Shown piece by piece: positions 17,160-26,496 of a stretch of 64,000 nucleotides of DNA. The position numbers and the translations under genes are program-made. The stretch is taken from positions 62,001-126,000 of the forward strand of contig SAIW01000009.1 in NCBI GenBank assembly GCA_004028795.1. Direction: 5' to 3'. Position 1 is the first letter of the stretch. Every line of letters begins with the position of its first letter. This DNA is from Chitinophagaceae bacterium (GTDB taxonomy: Bacteria; Bacteroidota; Bacteroidia; Chitinophagales; Chitinophagaceae). The notes under the pieces are model-generated. The model did not search any database. It saw only the letters and a list, made by a program, of their open reading frames with translations, and had not been told where the DNA came from.

Positions 17160-18203
17160 ATGAGTTTTATTGATTTTACCAATATTGTAAGGGAAGCCTG
17201 GCAGCATTATGATGATAGCCGAACCATTGCAAGCATTACAGATATTAGTGCGAAAGTTTCTACTAACTATGTTTATAAAATAACATTTACAGATAAAAAA
17301 TTTATCGTTGCCAAACTTTCTTATTTCGGGAAGTATGAACACTTTATAGAAGACCATACCATCATCAATTCATTATCCAATAATCTTCCGCATCCTTACG
17401 AAAACTTTTTGTCACGCTCTTTAATGAAAGGTGATAAGTTGTTTGTGTATCGCTTTCAAAATCAGGTATTAGATGCATGGGTTGTTTTTTATCGCCCTAT
17501 TCAGATAAAGAAAAAATTACCGAGAAGATTAAATGAAGAAGAAATAGAAAAGCTGGGCGAACAAATGGCATCTTTTCATAAAGCATGTGCCGAAATAAAA
17601 AACACTTTACCACCTTATTCTAAAACCTTAAAATTTGATATTGATTATTTGCTTCGCATTTTAGAAACAGATTACGGTAGGTATGAACACAGGCAACATG
17701 AAGACATTATTAAAAGTCAGTGTGCTTTATTTTTAGAAAACAGAGAAAAACTGAACGCAGCTAATTTCCCTAAAATACCAGTGTTTATCGATTGGAACAT
17801 CGGCAATTTTTCTGTTACAAGTTCATTTAAATTATACTCCAGATGGGATTATGATTGGTTCAGAATGAGTACCAGAATAATGGATTTTTATTTTTTCAGC
17901 AGGGTGGTTTCTGATATTGGCGACAGAACAGTTTTCAGTTATTTGATTGACCCTTTAATGGAAGACAGATTTTTAATTTTCCTGAAAGCATATCATAAAG
18001 TCAATCCTTTAACTGTTCCTGAAATTCATTTTTTAAAAGAAGCTTACCGTTTTTTTATTTTGAATTATGTAATTAAAGATGGCAGGTATTTCTTTCACGA
18101 AATTTTTGCAACTAAACTACAGAAAGAAGCATACGATATTTATTTCCCATCTATTGAAAAAAAATTCAATGCCGATAAAATTATCAATGCACTTCAATTA
18201 TAA
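17160..18203 (+). CDS. APH/choline-kinase-like phosphotransferase
   Basis: 347 aa. A kinase-like N-lobe carries the ATP lysine in FIVAKLSYF (about residue 45). The catalytic loop is FIDWNIGNFSV (about 205-215), where the usual HGD is replaced by FID while the Asp and the Asn five residues later are kept. The metal-binding Asp is in SRWDYDWFRMSTR. These features suggest a small-molecule kinase. It sits between the glutamine synthetase-like gene and the HAD phosphatase. Phosphorylation of an amino-alcohol or amino-sugar-like metabolite is an inference only. Confidence 0.7.
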   Translation: MSFIDFTNIVREAWQHYDDSRTIASITDISAKVSTNYVYKITFTDKKFIVAKLSYFGKYEHFIEDHTIINSLSNNLPHPYENFLSRSLMKGDKLFVYRFQNQVLDAWVVFYRPIQIKKKLPRRLNEEEIEKLGEQMASFHKACAEIKNTLPPYSKTLKFDIDYLLRILETDYGRYEHRQHEDIIKSQCALFLENREKLNAANFPKIPVFIDWNIGNFSVTSSFKLYSRWDYDWFRMSTRIMDFYFFSRVVSDIGDRTVFSYLIDPLMEDRFLIFLKAYHKVNPLTVPEIHFLKEAYRFFILNYVIKDGRYFFHEIFATKLQKEAYDIYFPSIEKKFNADKIINALQL

Positions 18204-18212
18204 AAATGAGCC

Positions 18213-19061
18213 ATGCAAGCAACCGAATCCTTTCTTTCCATTGCACAACAATTTAAAGCTGTGTTTTTAGATTCTTACGGAGTTTTAAAAAATTATAAAG
18301 GCTTAATTGAAGGTGTGCAGGAAACAATTAATGAGCTGAGAAGCAGCAACATTACTATTCGTATTCTAACCAACGATGCATCCAGAAGTCAGGAACAACA
18401 GGCCGAAAGCTTCTACAGGCTTGGGTTGCATGGAATTGAAGTAGATGAAATTATTACATCGGGTATGATGGCAAAACAATTTTTACAACAAAAAATAACA
18501 TCAGGAAAAATTGCTTACCTGGGTACAGAAAATTCAGCTCATTATATTTTACAATCAGGCTTAGAACATATTCCTGTAAATGATACTGACTTAAATAATT
18601 TAAAGGAAATTTCAGCATTTGTTTTTTTAGATGATGAAGGTTTTGATTGGAATACCGATATTAATAAAGCAGTGAATTTGCTGCGTCATAAAAACATCCC
18701 TGTTATTGTTGCCAATTCAGATAAATTTTACCCCGTTTCAAAAAATGATGTAGCTATCGCAACAGGTGGTATTGCCAAATTGCTCGAAAGCATGTTGCAC
18801 AAAAAATTTATTCATTTCGGTAAGCCCGATTCTCAAATGTTTATGTACGCTTACGATGATTTGAATAAAAAAGGCTCTTTTCAAAAACATGAAATTTTAA
18901 TGGTGGGCGATACGCTGGGAACAGATATTTTGGGTGGAAATAAATTTGGTGTTAAAACCGCTTTGGTACTTTCAGGAAATACGAGTGCAGAAGATGTACA
19001 TGTAGAAATTAATGCCAGCGGTATTATTCCTGATTTTATCTGCAATTCTGTAGCATCCTGA
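18213..19061 (+). CDS. HAD-IIA (NagD-like) hydrolase with altered motif I
   Basis: 282 aa. Motif I reads AVFLDSYGVL: the nucleophile Asp is present, but the second Asp of DxD is Tyr. Motif II is ILTNDAS, motif III includes HFGKPDSQMF and motif IV is MVGDTLGTDILGG. The C2-type cap lies between motifs II and III, as in NagD relatives. Some HAD-IIA subfamilies have an aromatic residue at the same position (DVWGV), so activity is plausible. It is the last gene of the three-gene run. Confidence 0.8.
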   Translation: MQATESFLSIAQQFKAVFLDSYGVLKNYKGLIEGVQETINELRSSNITIRILTNDASRSQEQQAESFYRLGLHGIEVDEIITSGMMAKQFLQQKITSGKIAYLGTENSAHYILQSGLEHIPVNDTDLNNLKEISAFVFLDDEGFDWNTDINKAVNLLRHKNIPVIVANSDKFYPVSKNDVAIATGGIAKLLESMLHKKFIHFGKPDSQMFMYAYDDLNKKGSFQKHEILMVGDTLGTDILGGNKFGVKTALVLSGNTSAEDVHVEINASGIIPDFICNSVAS

Positions 19062-19117
19062 AACAAAATTTCAGACAAATATTTTGTTTAATAATTTGGT
19101 TTATTTTCGTAGCAAGT

Positions 19118-19708
19118 ATGAAGAAGATAGAACTGGAAATTGTAGCCCTTTCACACAGCATAACACAAACGCATTCTTACGCCGTAGTTTTAGGCGAAGT
19201 AAACGGTTTACGCCGTTTGCCGATTGTTATTGGTGGTTTTGAAGCTCAGGCAATTGCAGTTGCATTAGAAAGAATGCAGCCAAGCAGACCGCTTACACAC
19301 GATTTGATGAAAAACTTCATGAACGCTTTTAATGTTGAGTTGCAGGAAATAATTATTAACGATTTGCAGGAAGGAATTTTCTATTCTAAGTTAGTTTGCT
19401 TTAATGAGCATGATACTGTTGAAATTGATAGCAGAACTAGCGACGCATTAGCATTGGCTGTACGCTTTGGGTGCCCTATTTATACATTCGAAAATATTTT
19501 AGAGAGTGCCGGTATTTTAATGGATGATAATGGCGGAACTAAAAAGAAAAAAGCAGAAGCAGTTGGTGTAACTAACGATATATCGGAAAATGAAGAATTG
19601 CATAAACTAAGTTTAGAGCAACTACAGAACTTATTGAATGAAGTGCTGGAAAATGAGGACTATATTAAAGCTATTGCCATTCGCGACGAAATGAATAAAC
19701 GCAAATAA
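19118..19708 (+). CDS. Bifunctional nuclease (BFN/DUF151) domain protein
   Basis: 196 aa. The BFN domain covers about residues 5-135 (IELEIVALSHSITQTHSYAV, LPIVIGGFEAQAIAVALE, RTSDALALAVRFGCPIY). A C-terminal UvrB/UvrC-like motif (LEQLQNLLNEVLENEDYIKA) follows, a common combination in Bacteroidota. BFN proteins are reported to have RNase and DNase activity. TATTTTCG at 19102-19109, one base from the -7 consensus, lies 8 bp before the ATG. Confidence 0.88.
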   Translation: MKKIELEIVALSHSITQTHSYAVVLGEVNGLRRLPIVIGGFEAQAIAVALERMQPSRPLTHDLMKNFMNAFNVELQEIIINDLQEGIFYSKLVCFNEHDTVEIDSRTSDALALAVRFGCPIYTFENILESAGILMDDNGGTKKKKAEAVGVTNDISENEELHKLSLEQLQNLLNEVLENEDYIKAIAIRDEMNKRK

Positions 19709-19797
19709 AATTGCTGATTGAAATGATTGTTGGTGATGTACAGTCATAAAATCTTAACCCGCACTATTTCTTAATTATAAAGCAATCATATAAATCT

Positions 19798-20643
19798 GTG
19801 ATTAGTTTTCCCAATGCAAAAATTAATTTAGGTTTAAACATTATCCGCAAACGTGAAGATGGTTATCACGATTTAGAAACCTGTTTTTATCCCTTACAAA
19901 TTAATGATGTTGTTGAAATTATTCAAGACGATAGACGACAGACGATAGACGATAGTAATGATAAGCTTGTCATTTTCACTTCAAGTGGATTAACAATTGA
20001 TGGAGATGAGCAAAACAACCTTTGTATAAAAGCTTATCATTTGCTTAAAAAAGATTTTCCAGCATTGCCGGCAGTAAAAATGCACTTGCATAAAAATATC
20101 CCGATGGGTGCCGGCTTAGGTGGCGGAAGTGCAAACGGAGCTTATGTTTTAAAATTATTGAACGAAAAATTTAATCTGCAAATACCTGAACAGCAATTAA
20201 TACAATATGCTTTGCAGTTAGGAAGTGATTGCCCTTTCTTCATTATTAATAAACCTTGCTTTGCAACCTCAAGAGGCGAGCAAATGGAAACAATTAATCT
20301 TAACTTATCGGGGTATAAATTTTTAATTGTTAACCCGCAAATACACGTTTCAACGGGTTGGGCTTTTAAACATATTCAACCTGCTGTTCCTTCAAAATCA
20401 ATCAGGCAAATAATTACACAACCTTTCACAACCTGGAAAGATGAATTGATAAATGATTTTGAAGAAGCAGTTTTTAAACAACATCCATCTATTCATTCCA
20501 TAAAAAAAGAATTGTATACAATAGGTGCAGTTTATGCAGCAATGAGTGGCAGCGGCAGTACAATATTTGGTATTTTTAAAAATGATACTGTTATTACTCA
20601 TCCATTTCCTGCAAATTATTTAGTAAAAGAAATTGCAGCATAA
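19798..20643 (+). CDS. ispE: 4-diphosphocytidyl-2-C-methyl-D-erythritol kinase, GTG start
   Basis: 281 aa. It is a kinase of the MEP isoprenoid pathway. The GTG at 19798 is supported because the next residues (ISFPNAKINLGLNI) are the conserved N-terminus and no ATG is available. The GHMP motif IPMGAGLGGGSANGAY lies at about residues 101-116, and the C-terminal AAMSGSGSTIFGIF loop is present. Residues 44-53 (DDRRQTIDDS) are encoded by four 7-bp units and look like an inserted loop. plsC follows after 9 bp. Confidence 0.95.
   Translation: MISFPNAKINLGLNIIRKREDGYHDLETCFYPLQINDVVEIIQDDRRQTIDDSNDKLVIFTSSGLTIDGDEQNNLCIKAYHLLKKDFPALPAVKMHLHKNIPMGAGLGGGSANGAYVLKLLNEKFNLQIPEQQLIQYALQLGSDCPFFIINKPCFATSRGEQMETINLNLSGYKFLIVNPQIHVSTGWAFKHIQPAVPSKSIRQIITQPFTTWKDELINDFEEAVFKQHPSIHSIKKELYTIGAVYAAMSGSGSTIFGIFKNDTVITHPFPANYLVKEIAA
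19927..19954 (+). repeat. Heptanucleotide repeat inside ispE, 4 units
   Basis: Three identical units GACGATA and one GACGACA in tandem, translated within the DDRRQTIDDS loop near residue 44. This is the cleanest tandem of the family. Confidence 0.85.
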
Positions 20644-20652
20644 CTTTAAATA

Positions 20653-21399
20653 ATGAAGCAAATAATAAAAGCAGTTCAGGTTGTTTATTGCGTTTATGCT
20701 TTGGTAATGTTTGCTTTTTTTATGTTGTTGGCATTGCCTGTAATTCTTATCTCATCTGCATTTGGTATTAAAGGTGGAAATTTTTTATACAATGTTTGTA
20801 AAGTTTGGGCAAGGCTTTGGTATATTTTTATTTTAGTGAGGCATAAAGAAATTTACGAATCACCACACGATAAAAAAAGGCAATTCATTTTTGTAGCGAA
20901 TCATATTTCTTACATGGATATCCCGCAGATGGTTTTAGCAATCCATCAACCGTTCAGGGCATTAGGGAAATATGAAATGGTTAAAATACCAGTATTTGGT
21001 TGGATATACAGGGCAGCAGTTATTTTAGTTGATAGAAAAGATGCTGAAACAAGAGCCAGAAGTGTACGTGCATTAAAAGCCGCTATTGCAAGAGGTATTT
21101 CTATCTTTCTTTTCCCTGAAGGAACGTTTAATGAAACAGGTGATACGCTCAAATCCTTTTACGACGGTGCTTTCAGAGTTGCTATAGAAACACAAACGCC
21201 TATTAAACCCTTTATATTACCTGATACCATTAAAAGACTTCATTACAAAAGTATATTCAGTTTAACGCCCGGCATTTGCAGGATTATTTATCTGGAAGAA
21301 GTAAAAGTTGATGGTTTAACAATGAATGATTTGCCTGCTTTAAAACAAAAAGTATATGATATTATGGAAGCAGGCTTGAAAAGATATACAGCCTTATAA
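20653..21399 (+). CDS. plsC: 1-acyl-sn-glycerol-3-phosphate acyltransferase (PlsC family)
   Basis: 248 aa. It acylates lysophosphatidic acid in phospholipid synthesis. N-terminal membrane helix (about 10-35). The acyltransferase motif NHISYMD (NHxxxxD) lies near residue 84 and the substrate motif FPEGTFNETG near 154. It starts 9 bp after ispE and is probably cotranscribed with it. Confidence 0.93.
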   Translation: MKQIIKAVQVVYCVYALVMFAFFMLLALPVILISSAFGIKGGNFLYNVCKVWARLWYIFILVRHKEIYESPHDKKRQFIFVANHISYMDIPQMVLAIHQPFRALGKYEMVKIPVFGWIYRAAVILVDRKDAETRARSVRALKAAIARGISIFLFPEGTFNETGDTLKSFYDGAFRVAIETQTPIKPFILPDTIKRLHYKSIFSLTPGICRIIYLEEVKVDGLTMNDLPALKQKVYDIMEAGLKRYTAL

Positions 21400-21462
21400 T
21401 CCTTTAAGGAAAATAATCGGTTTTTTTGATACTGGCTTAGCAACTATTTTAGTTACTTATTC

Positions 21463-23967
21463 ATGCAAGAAAAAAATGTAAATAGTTTATTCTTTACCAC
21501 CTCTTCAGAGTCTGGTGACTTATTTGCAGAGGTTATTATTCCTTTGGCATTGCCGTTAACTTATACATGGTCTGTTCCCGCACATTTACAGCCATCAATA
21601 AAAATCGGGCAACGGGTAGAAGTACAACTGAGAAATAAAAAATATGCAGGTATTGTAAAAAAACTGCATACTGAAAAGCCTGCTTTGTTTGAACCGAAAG
21701 AGTTACTGAATGTGTTAGATGATGAGCCATTGGTGCATGAAAAACAATTACAGTTATGGAATTGGATGAGCGACTATTACATGTGCAGCGAAGGAGAAGT
21801 AATGCAGGCTGCTATTCCGGCAAATTTGAAATTATCGAGCGAAAGTATTTTAATATGGAATGAAGAAGCAGATTTTGATTTGAATGATGGGAGCTTATTC
21901 AGCGATGAAGAATATTTAGTAGCACAGGCTTTAGAAATAAAGAAAGAATTAAAGTTGAGTGAAGTACAGCAGATTTTGGATGTGAATCATGTATATCCTG
22001 TTATAAAAAAACTCATTGACAAAAAAGTTTGTTATGTATGGGAAGAATTGAAAGAAAAGTATAAAGAGAAAACAGAAACTTACATAATTCTTCACCCATC
22101 ATACAACAACGAAGAAAAGCTTTCTGAGTTATTGAACAACTGGAACAGGGCACCCAAGCAAATGGAATTACTGTTGGCTTATCTGCACTTAATAAAAACA
22201 GAAGGAGAAGTAACACAAACATTATTACTAAAAAAATCTAATGCTTCTGTTGCTCAATTAAAAGGTTTGATTGATAAACAGATTTTAATTGCAGAAAAAC
22301 GCTCTACTGACAGAATTAAATCTTTACCGAAGGATATAAAAATCAACTTTACTTTATCAGCTACACAACAAAATGCATTGGAGCAGATAGAAGTAGCATT
22401 CAATCAAAAAAATGTTTGTTTACTGCATGGTGTTACTGCGAGCGGTAAAACATTGCTGTATATCAAATTAATTGAAAGCTATGTACAGAAAGGGTTTCAG
22501 GTATTGTATATATTGCCTGAAATTGCATTGACTTCACAAATTATAAGAAGATTACAAAAACATTTCGGCGGTTATATTGCTATTTATCATTCTAAATTCA
22601 ATGCGAATGAAAGAGTGGAAATATGGAATAAAGTAAAAAGCGGTGAAACTAAAATTGTGTTAGGTGCAAGAAGTGCTATGTTTCTTCCATTCAATAATTT
22701 AGGCTTAACGATTGTTGATGAAGAACATGATGCGAGCTATAAGCAACAAGACCCTGCACCACGTTATAACGCAAGAGATGCAGCCGTTTTTTATGCGTCA
22801 TTGTTCAATGCAAAAGTATTGTTAGGTAGTGCAACACCTTCTGTTGAAACTTATTTCAATTGTACACAAAACAAGTATGCTTTAGTTGAATTGAATGAAC
22901 GTTATGGTAATGTTGAATTACCCTCAATCGAGTTGGTAGATATTAAAAAGCTCATTGCACATCACAAAGAAAAAATTGCTCTAACGCCGCAACTCATTGA
23001 AGCGATTAGTCAGTCATTAAAAGATAAAAAGCAAATTATTTTATTTCAGAACAGACGTGGATATGCTCCATATATGCAGTGCCAAATCTGTGGCTGGATC
23101 CCGCAATGCCAGCATTGCGATGTTACGCTAACTTATCACAAAGCAAAAAATAAATTAACCTGTCATTATTGTGCAACAACTTATCCGGTTATCAATACCT
23201 GCGTGGCTTGCGGCAGCAGTAATTTTATTCAGAAAAACTTTGGTACAGAAAAATTGGAAGAATTAATTGCTGAACAATTTCCTGATGCAAGAGTAGCAAG
23301 AATGGATTATGATACAGTGAAAGGAAAAAATGAACATGATAATTTAATTAAACTGTTTGAACAACAACGTATAGATATTTTAGTGGGAACACAAATGGTA
23401 GTAAAAGGTTTAGATTTTGAACACGTAAATCTTGTTGGTATTATTGATGCAGATGGTATTTTAAACTTTGCAGACTTCAGGGTAAATGAAAGAGCTTATC
23501 AATTAATGGAACAGGTTAGCGGCCGTGCCGGAAGAAAAGATGGTAAAGGAAAAGTAATGGTGCAGGTAAGTAACCTGCAACATCCGGTTTTACATTTTGT
23601 GCAAACACACGATTATAAAAAATTATTCATGTATGAAACGGAAAGCAGAAAAGCTTATCAATATCCGCCTTATTACAGAATGATTGTGTTAACCTTTAAG
23701 CATAAAGAAAAGCATATTGCAGAAGAAGCAGCCAATATTATGTTGCAAGGCTTGAAACCCAATTACGGAGCCTATTTGAACGGACCTGCACAACCGATAG
23801 TTGATAGAATCCGCAATCAATATTTATGGGAATTAATGCTGAAGTTGCCGAAAGATGCTAACCTGATAAATCAATGTAAAAAAGAAATTCAACAACAATC
23901 GAATATTATTCACTCTAACAAAGTTTATAGTGGCGTTTCAATAATTCCTGATGTTGACCCGTTATAA
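21463..23967 (+). CDS. priA: Primosomal replication protein N' (PriA helicase)
   Basis: 834 aa. It reloads the replisome at stalled forks. N-terminal 3'-DNA-binding domain; Walker A HGVTASGKT near residue 322; DEEHD box (VDEEHDASYKQQDPAPRYNARD); and a zinc-binding region with paired cysteines (CQICGWIPQCQHCD ... CHYCATTYPVINTCVACGS). The C-terminal helicase motifs include GTQMVVKGLDFEHV and QVSGRAGRKDG. All helicase and zinc motifs look intact. Confidence 0.97.
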   Translation: MQEKNVNSLFFTTSSESGDLFAEVIIPLALPLTYTWSVPAHLQPSIKIGQRVEVQLRNKKYAGIVKKLHTEKPALFEPKELLNVLDDEPLVHEKQLQLWNWMSDYYMCSEGEVMQAAIPANLKLSSESILIWNEEADFDLNDGSLFSDEEYLVAQALEIKKELKLSEVQQILDVNHVYPVIKKLIDKKVCYVWEELKEKYKEKTETYIILHPSYNNEEKLSELLNNWNRAPKQMELLLAYLHLIKTEGEVTQTLLLKKSNASVAQLKGLIDKQILIAEKRSTDRIKSLPKDIKINFTLSATQQNALEQIEVAFNQKNVCLLHGVTASGKTLLYIKLIESYVQKGFQVLYILPEIALTSQIIRRLQKHFGGYIAIYHSKFNANERVEIWNKVKSGETKIVLGARSAMFLPFNNLGLTIVDEEHDASYKQQDPAPRYNARDAAVFYASLFNAKVLLGSATPSVETYFNCTQNKYALVELNERYGNVELPSIELVDIKKLIAHHKEKIALTPQLIEAISQSLKDKKQIILFQNRRGYAPYMQCQICGWIPQCQHCDVTLTYHKAKNKLTCHYCATTYPVINTCVACGSSNFIQKNFGTEKLEELIAEQFPDARVARMDYDTVKGKNEHDNLIKLFEQQRIDILVGTQMVVKGLDFEHVNLVGIIDADGILNFADFRVNERAYQLMEQVSGRAGRKDGKGKVMVQVSNLQHPVLHFVQTHDYKKLFMYETESRKAYQYPPYYRMIVLTFKHKEKHIAEEAANIMLQGLKPNYGAYLNGPAQPIVDRIRNQYLWELMLKLPKDANLINQCKKEIQQQSNIIHSNKVYSGVSIIPDVDPL

Positions 23968-24000
23968 TTATTTATATGGTGAATGATAAATTAGTAATGC

Positions 24001-25020
24001 ATGGAAATACAAAAAAACATATCGCTAAAACCGTACAACACTTTTAATATTGATGTCATTGCAAAACAGTTTGCATTATTTCAATCATTAAATGAATTAG
24101 AAGAACTGTTTTCTGATTCACGTTTCACGGTACATGATTCACAATTAATTCTCGGTGGTGGAAGTAATATTTTATTCACCAAAAACTTTGATGGCATTGT
24201 TTTAAAAAATGAATTGAAAGGAATTGAAGTTATTAAAGAAGATACAGAACATGTTTATGTAAAAGCAGCAGCAGGTGAGTTATGGCATCATTTGGTTTTG
24301 TATTGCATTGAACATAATTATGCCGGTATTGAAAACTTAAGTTTAATTCCCGGTTGTGTGGGTGCAGCACCTATTCAAAATATTGGTGCTTATGGTGTTG
24401 AGTTGAAAGATGTTTTTTATGAATTGGAAGCTTATCATTGGCAGGATAAAACTGTTCAAACTTTTAAGCTGAATGATTGTGCATTTGGTTACAGAGAAAG
24501 TATTTTTAAAAACAAATTCAAAAATCAGTTTATCATTCTGAATATTACACTCAAACTAAATAAACATCCAAAGTTTAATACACAATATGGGGCTATTGAA
24601 AAAGAGTTGGAAGCAATGAGCGTTAAAGAACTATCTATTAAAAATATTTCGCAGGCTGTTATTAATATCCGTTCCTCTAAATTACCTGACCCGAAACTTA
24701 TTGGCAACGCAGGAAGCTTCTTTAAAAACCCGGTTGTATCAAAATTCAGAAAGCATACGATTTGGGAATATCATAAAGATTTGGTGAGCTATCCCGTTGA
24801 TGCAATGAATTATAAATTAGCTGCAGCTTGGTTAATTGAAAAATGCGGATGGAAAGGGTACCGTAAGGGTGATGCAGGCTGTAACCCTTTGCAGCCTTTA
24901 GTTTTAGTAAATTACGGTAATGCATCAGGTGAAGAAATTTATGAATTAAGCGAGCAAATAATTCAATCTGTAAAAAAGGAATTTGGCGTTGTATTGGAAA
25001 GAGAGGTAAATATTATTTAA
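24001..25020 (+). CDS. murB: UDP-N-acetylenolpyruvoylglucosamine reductase
   Basis: 339 aa. It is the FAD enzyme that makes UDP-MurNAc for peptidoglycan. LGGGSNILFTKNFDG binds FAD; LSLIPGCVGAAPIQNIGAYG is the type I signature; GNAGSFFKNPVV carries the catalytic Ser; and the C-terminal LEREVNII holds the catalytic Glu. Residues 38-49, just before LGGGSN, are encoded by a heptad repeat at 24114-24148. The stop overlaps the convergent rnz stop by 8 bp. Confidence 0.96.
   Translation: MEIQKNISLKPYNTFNIDVIAKQFALFQSLNELEELFSDSRFTVHDSQLILGGGSNILFTKNFDGIVLKNELKGIEVIKEDTEHVYVKAAAGELWHHLVLYCIEHNYAGIENLSLIPGCVGAAPIQNIGAYGVELKDVFYELEAYHWQDKTVQTFKLNDCAFGYRESIFKNKFKNQFIILNITLKLNKHPKFNTQYGAIEKELEAMSVKELSIKNISQAVINIRSSKLPDPKLIGNAGSFFKNPVVSKFRKHTIWEYHKDLVSYPVDAMNYKLAAAWLIEKCGWKGYRKGDAGCNPLQPLVLVNYGNASGEEIYELSEQIIQSVKKEFGVVLEREVNII
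24114..24148 (+). repeat. Heptanucleotide repeat inside murB, 5 units
   Basis: Units TGATTCA, CGTTTCA, CGGTACA, TGATTCA and CAATTAA in register, translated as SDSRFTVHDSQL immediately before the FAD-binding GGGSN loop. Confidence 0.65.
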
Positions 25021-25918
25021 TTAAAAAAGTAACACCATCAATTGCTAATTGTGTATTGGTAAAAACCTCTTTGGCTTCTTCTTCAAAAACTTCTAATTGC
25101 TCGTATTTACTACTAAAATGCCCTATCAGTAATTTGTGAATATTCGCTTTTTGTGCAATACTTGCAGCTTGTATGGTGGTTGAGTGAAATCTGTCTGCAG
25201 CTCTTTCTTCTAAATCTTTCAGATAAGTTGTTTCATGGTAAAGTAAAGAAACAGATGCTACTTTATCAATCAAGGTTTCATCATAAATGGTATCTGCACA
25301 AAATGCATAACTTCTTGCATGGCTGTTAGGAATAGTTACCCATTCATTTTTAATAATGCTTCCATCTTTTGTTTCATAATCATCACCGTTTTTTAAACGT
25401 TCGTAATAAGCAGATGGAATATCGAATTGCTTAATCTTTTCTTTATTAATTTTTCTGGGTTGTTTTCTTTCACGAATAATAAAACCCCAACATTCAATTC
25501 TATGCTGCGTTTTAAAACATTCTACAGCAAATTTTTTATTATCTATAATCAAGCCTTCTTGTTCTAATGCATGAAAATGAAGCGTAAATGGAAGCCTGGT
25601 ATCAGCCACTGCAAACTGAAGATTTAAAATCTGTTCCAAAGCAGCCGGAGCATATAAATGCAAGTCGTTTTCTCTTCCCAATAAACCCATACTGGTAATT
25701 AAACCAACCAAACCAAAATAATGATCGCCGTGTAAATGTGAAATAAAAATATGGTTGATTTTGCTGCGGCGAATTTTGTATTTCGCCATTTGTATTTGTG
25801 TGCCTTCGCCGCAATCAATTAAAAACAATTGCTCATTTAAAGTAACTACCTGTGCAGTAGGAAACCTGCCATAGGCCGGCAGTGCAGAATTGTTTCCTAA
25901 AATAGTTACTGCAAACAT
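25013..25918 (-). CDS. rnz: Ribonuclease Z
   Basis: 301 aa. It cuts the 3' trailer from tRNA precursors. The metallo-beta-lactamase motif HLHGDH is at residues 61-66. Further metal ligands appear in LLYHETTYL and LLIGHFSSKY, and FHSTTIQAASIA completes the site. It is preceded by a STAS-domain gene on the same strand (89 bp gap), a neighbour pair I recall as frequent in Bacteroidota. Confidence 0.95.
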   Translation of the reverse strand: MFAVTILGNNSALPAYGRFPTAQVVTLNEQLFLIDCGEGTQIQMAKYKIRRSKINHIFISHLHGDHYFGLVGLITSMGLLGRENDLHLYAPAALEQILNLQFAVADTRLPFTLHFHALEQEGLIIDNKKFAVECFKTQHRIECWGFIIRERKQPRKINKEKIKQFDIPSAYYERLKNGDDYETKDGSIIKNEWVTIPNSHARSYAFCADTIYDETLIDKVASVSLLYHETTYLKDLEERAADRFHSTTIQAASIAQKANIHKLLIGHFSSKYEQLEVFEEEAKEVFTNTQLAIDGVTFLIK

Positions 25919-25979
25919 TTATAGTTTATGTTTAAGTTTTCAAGAGGTTTAAAGTTATTTGCTCAAACAAAAATCATTA

Positions 25980-26007
25980 CATCTTAAATCGCATATCGTA
26001 AATCGGT
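25980..26007. repeat. Heptanucleotide repeat, 4 units
   Basis: CATCTTA, AATCGCA, TATCGTA and AATCGGT in register. It ends directly at the stop codon of the STAS-domain gene, in the gap before rnz. Confidence 0.6.
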
Positions 26008-26409
26008 TTATTCTTTTTCAATAGCAAACTCAATATCATCACTATCTAATAATTCTCTTTCAATTTCTTCCATCTGCACAATATCCCATGCTTCACTTTC
26101 TGTTGGTGTCACGTTCAAAATGTCAAGCAGTTCCCATTGTTCTAAATTATCCTCTACCGCAGGCTTCAATTCACAAATAACAAAAGAAGCATTGGCATCG
26201 TAAAAAGCTTGCTGTGTTTGTGTTATAGCAATAGCGGCCTGCTCATCAATGCCTGTAACACTTTGTAAATTAAGAATTACATTTTTTACTGAAGTAGATA
26301 AAATATTGGTACATGCTGCAACCAAATCCGCAGCCATATTGTCATAAATATGCGTTACTTGTGGAGTTAAAGTCGTGAATTTTTCCTTGGTATCAATTTT
26401 GAATTCCAT
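26008..26409 (-). CDS. STAS-domain protein (anti-sigma factor antagonist-like)
   Basis: 133 aa from ATG 26409. A STAS-type alpha/beta pattern is visible (NVILNLQSVTGIDEQAAIAI), with Asp-Glu replacing the usual DSSG phosphoacceptor motif, so regulation by serine phosphorylation is doubtful. The acidic C-terminus (EEIERELLDSDDIEFAIEKE) is unusual. It lies upstream of rnz on the same strand and is divergent from clpC. Confidence 0.75.
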   Translation of the reverse strand: MEFKIDTKEKFTTLTPQVTHIYDNMAADLVAACTNILSTSVKNVILNLQSVTGIDEQAAIAITQTQQAFYDANASFVICELKPAVEDNLEQWELLDILNVTPTESEAWDIVQMEEIERELLDSDDIEFAIEKE

Positions 26410-26496
26410 AGTATAGTTGTTCGTCACATCTGTGAATAAATGGCAAGTAAGTTTCATCAAAAATATTCGTTATCATTGTATAAATCCAAAAACAAT

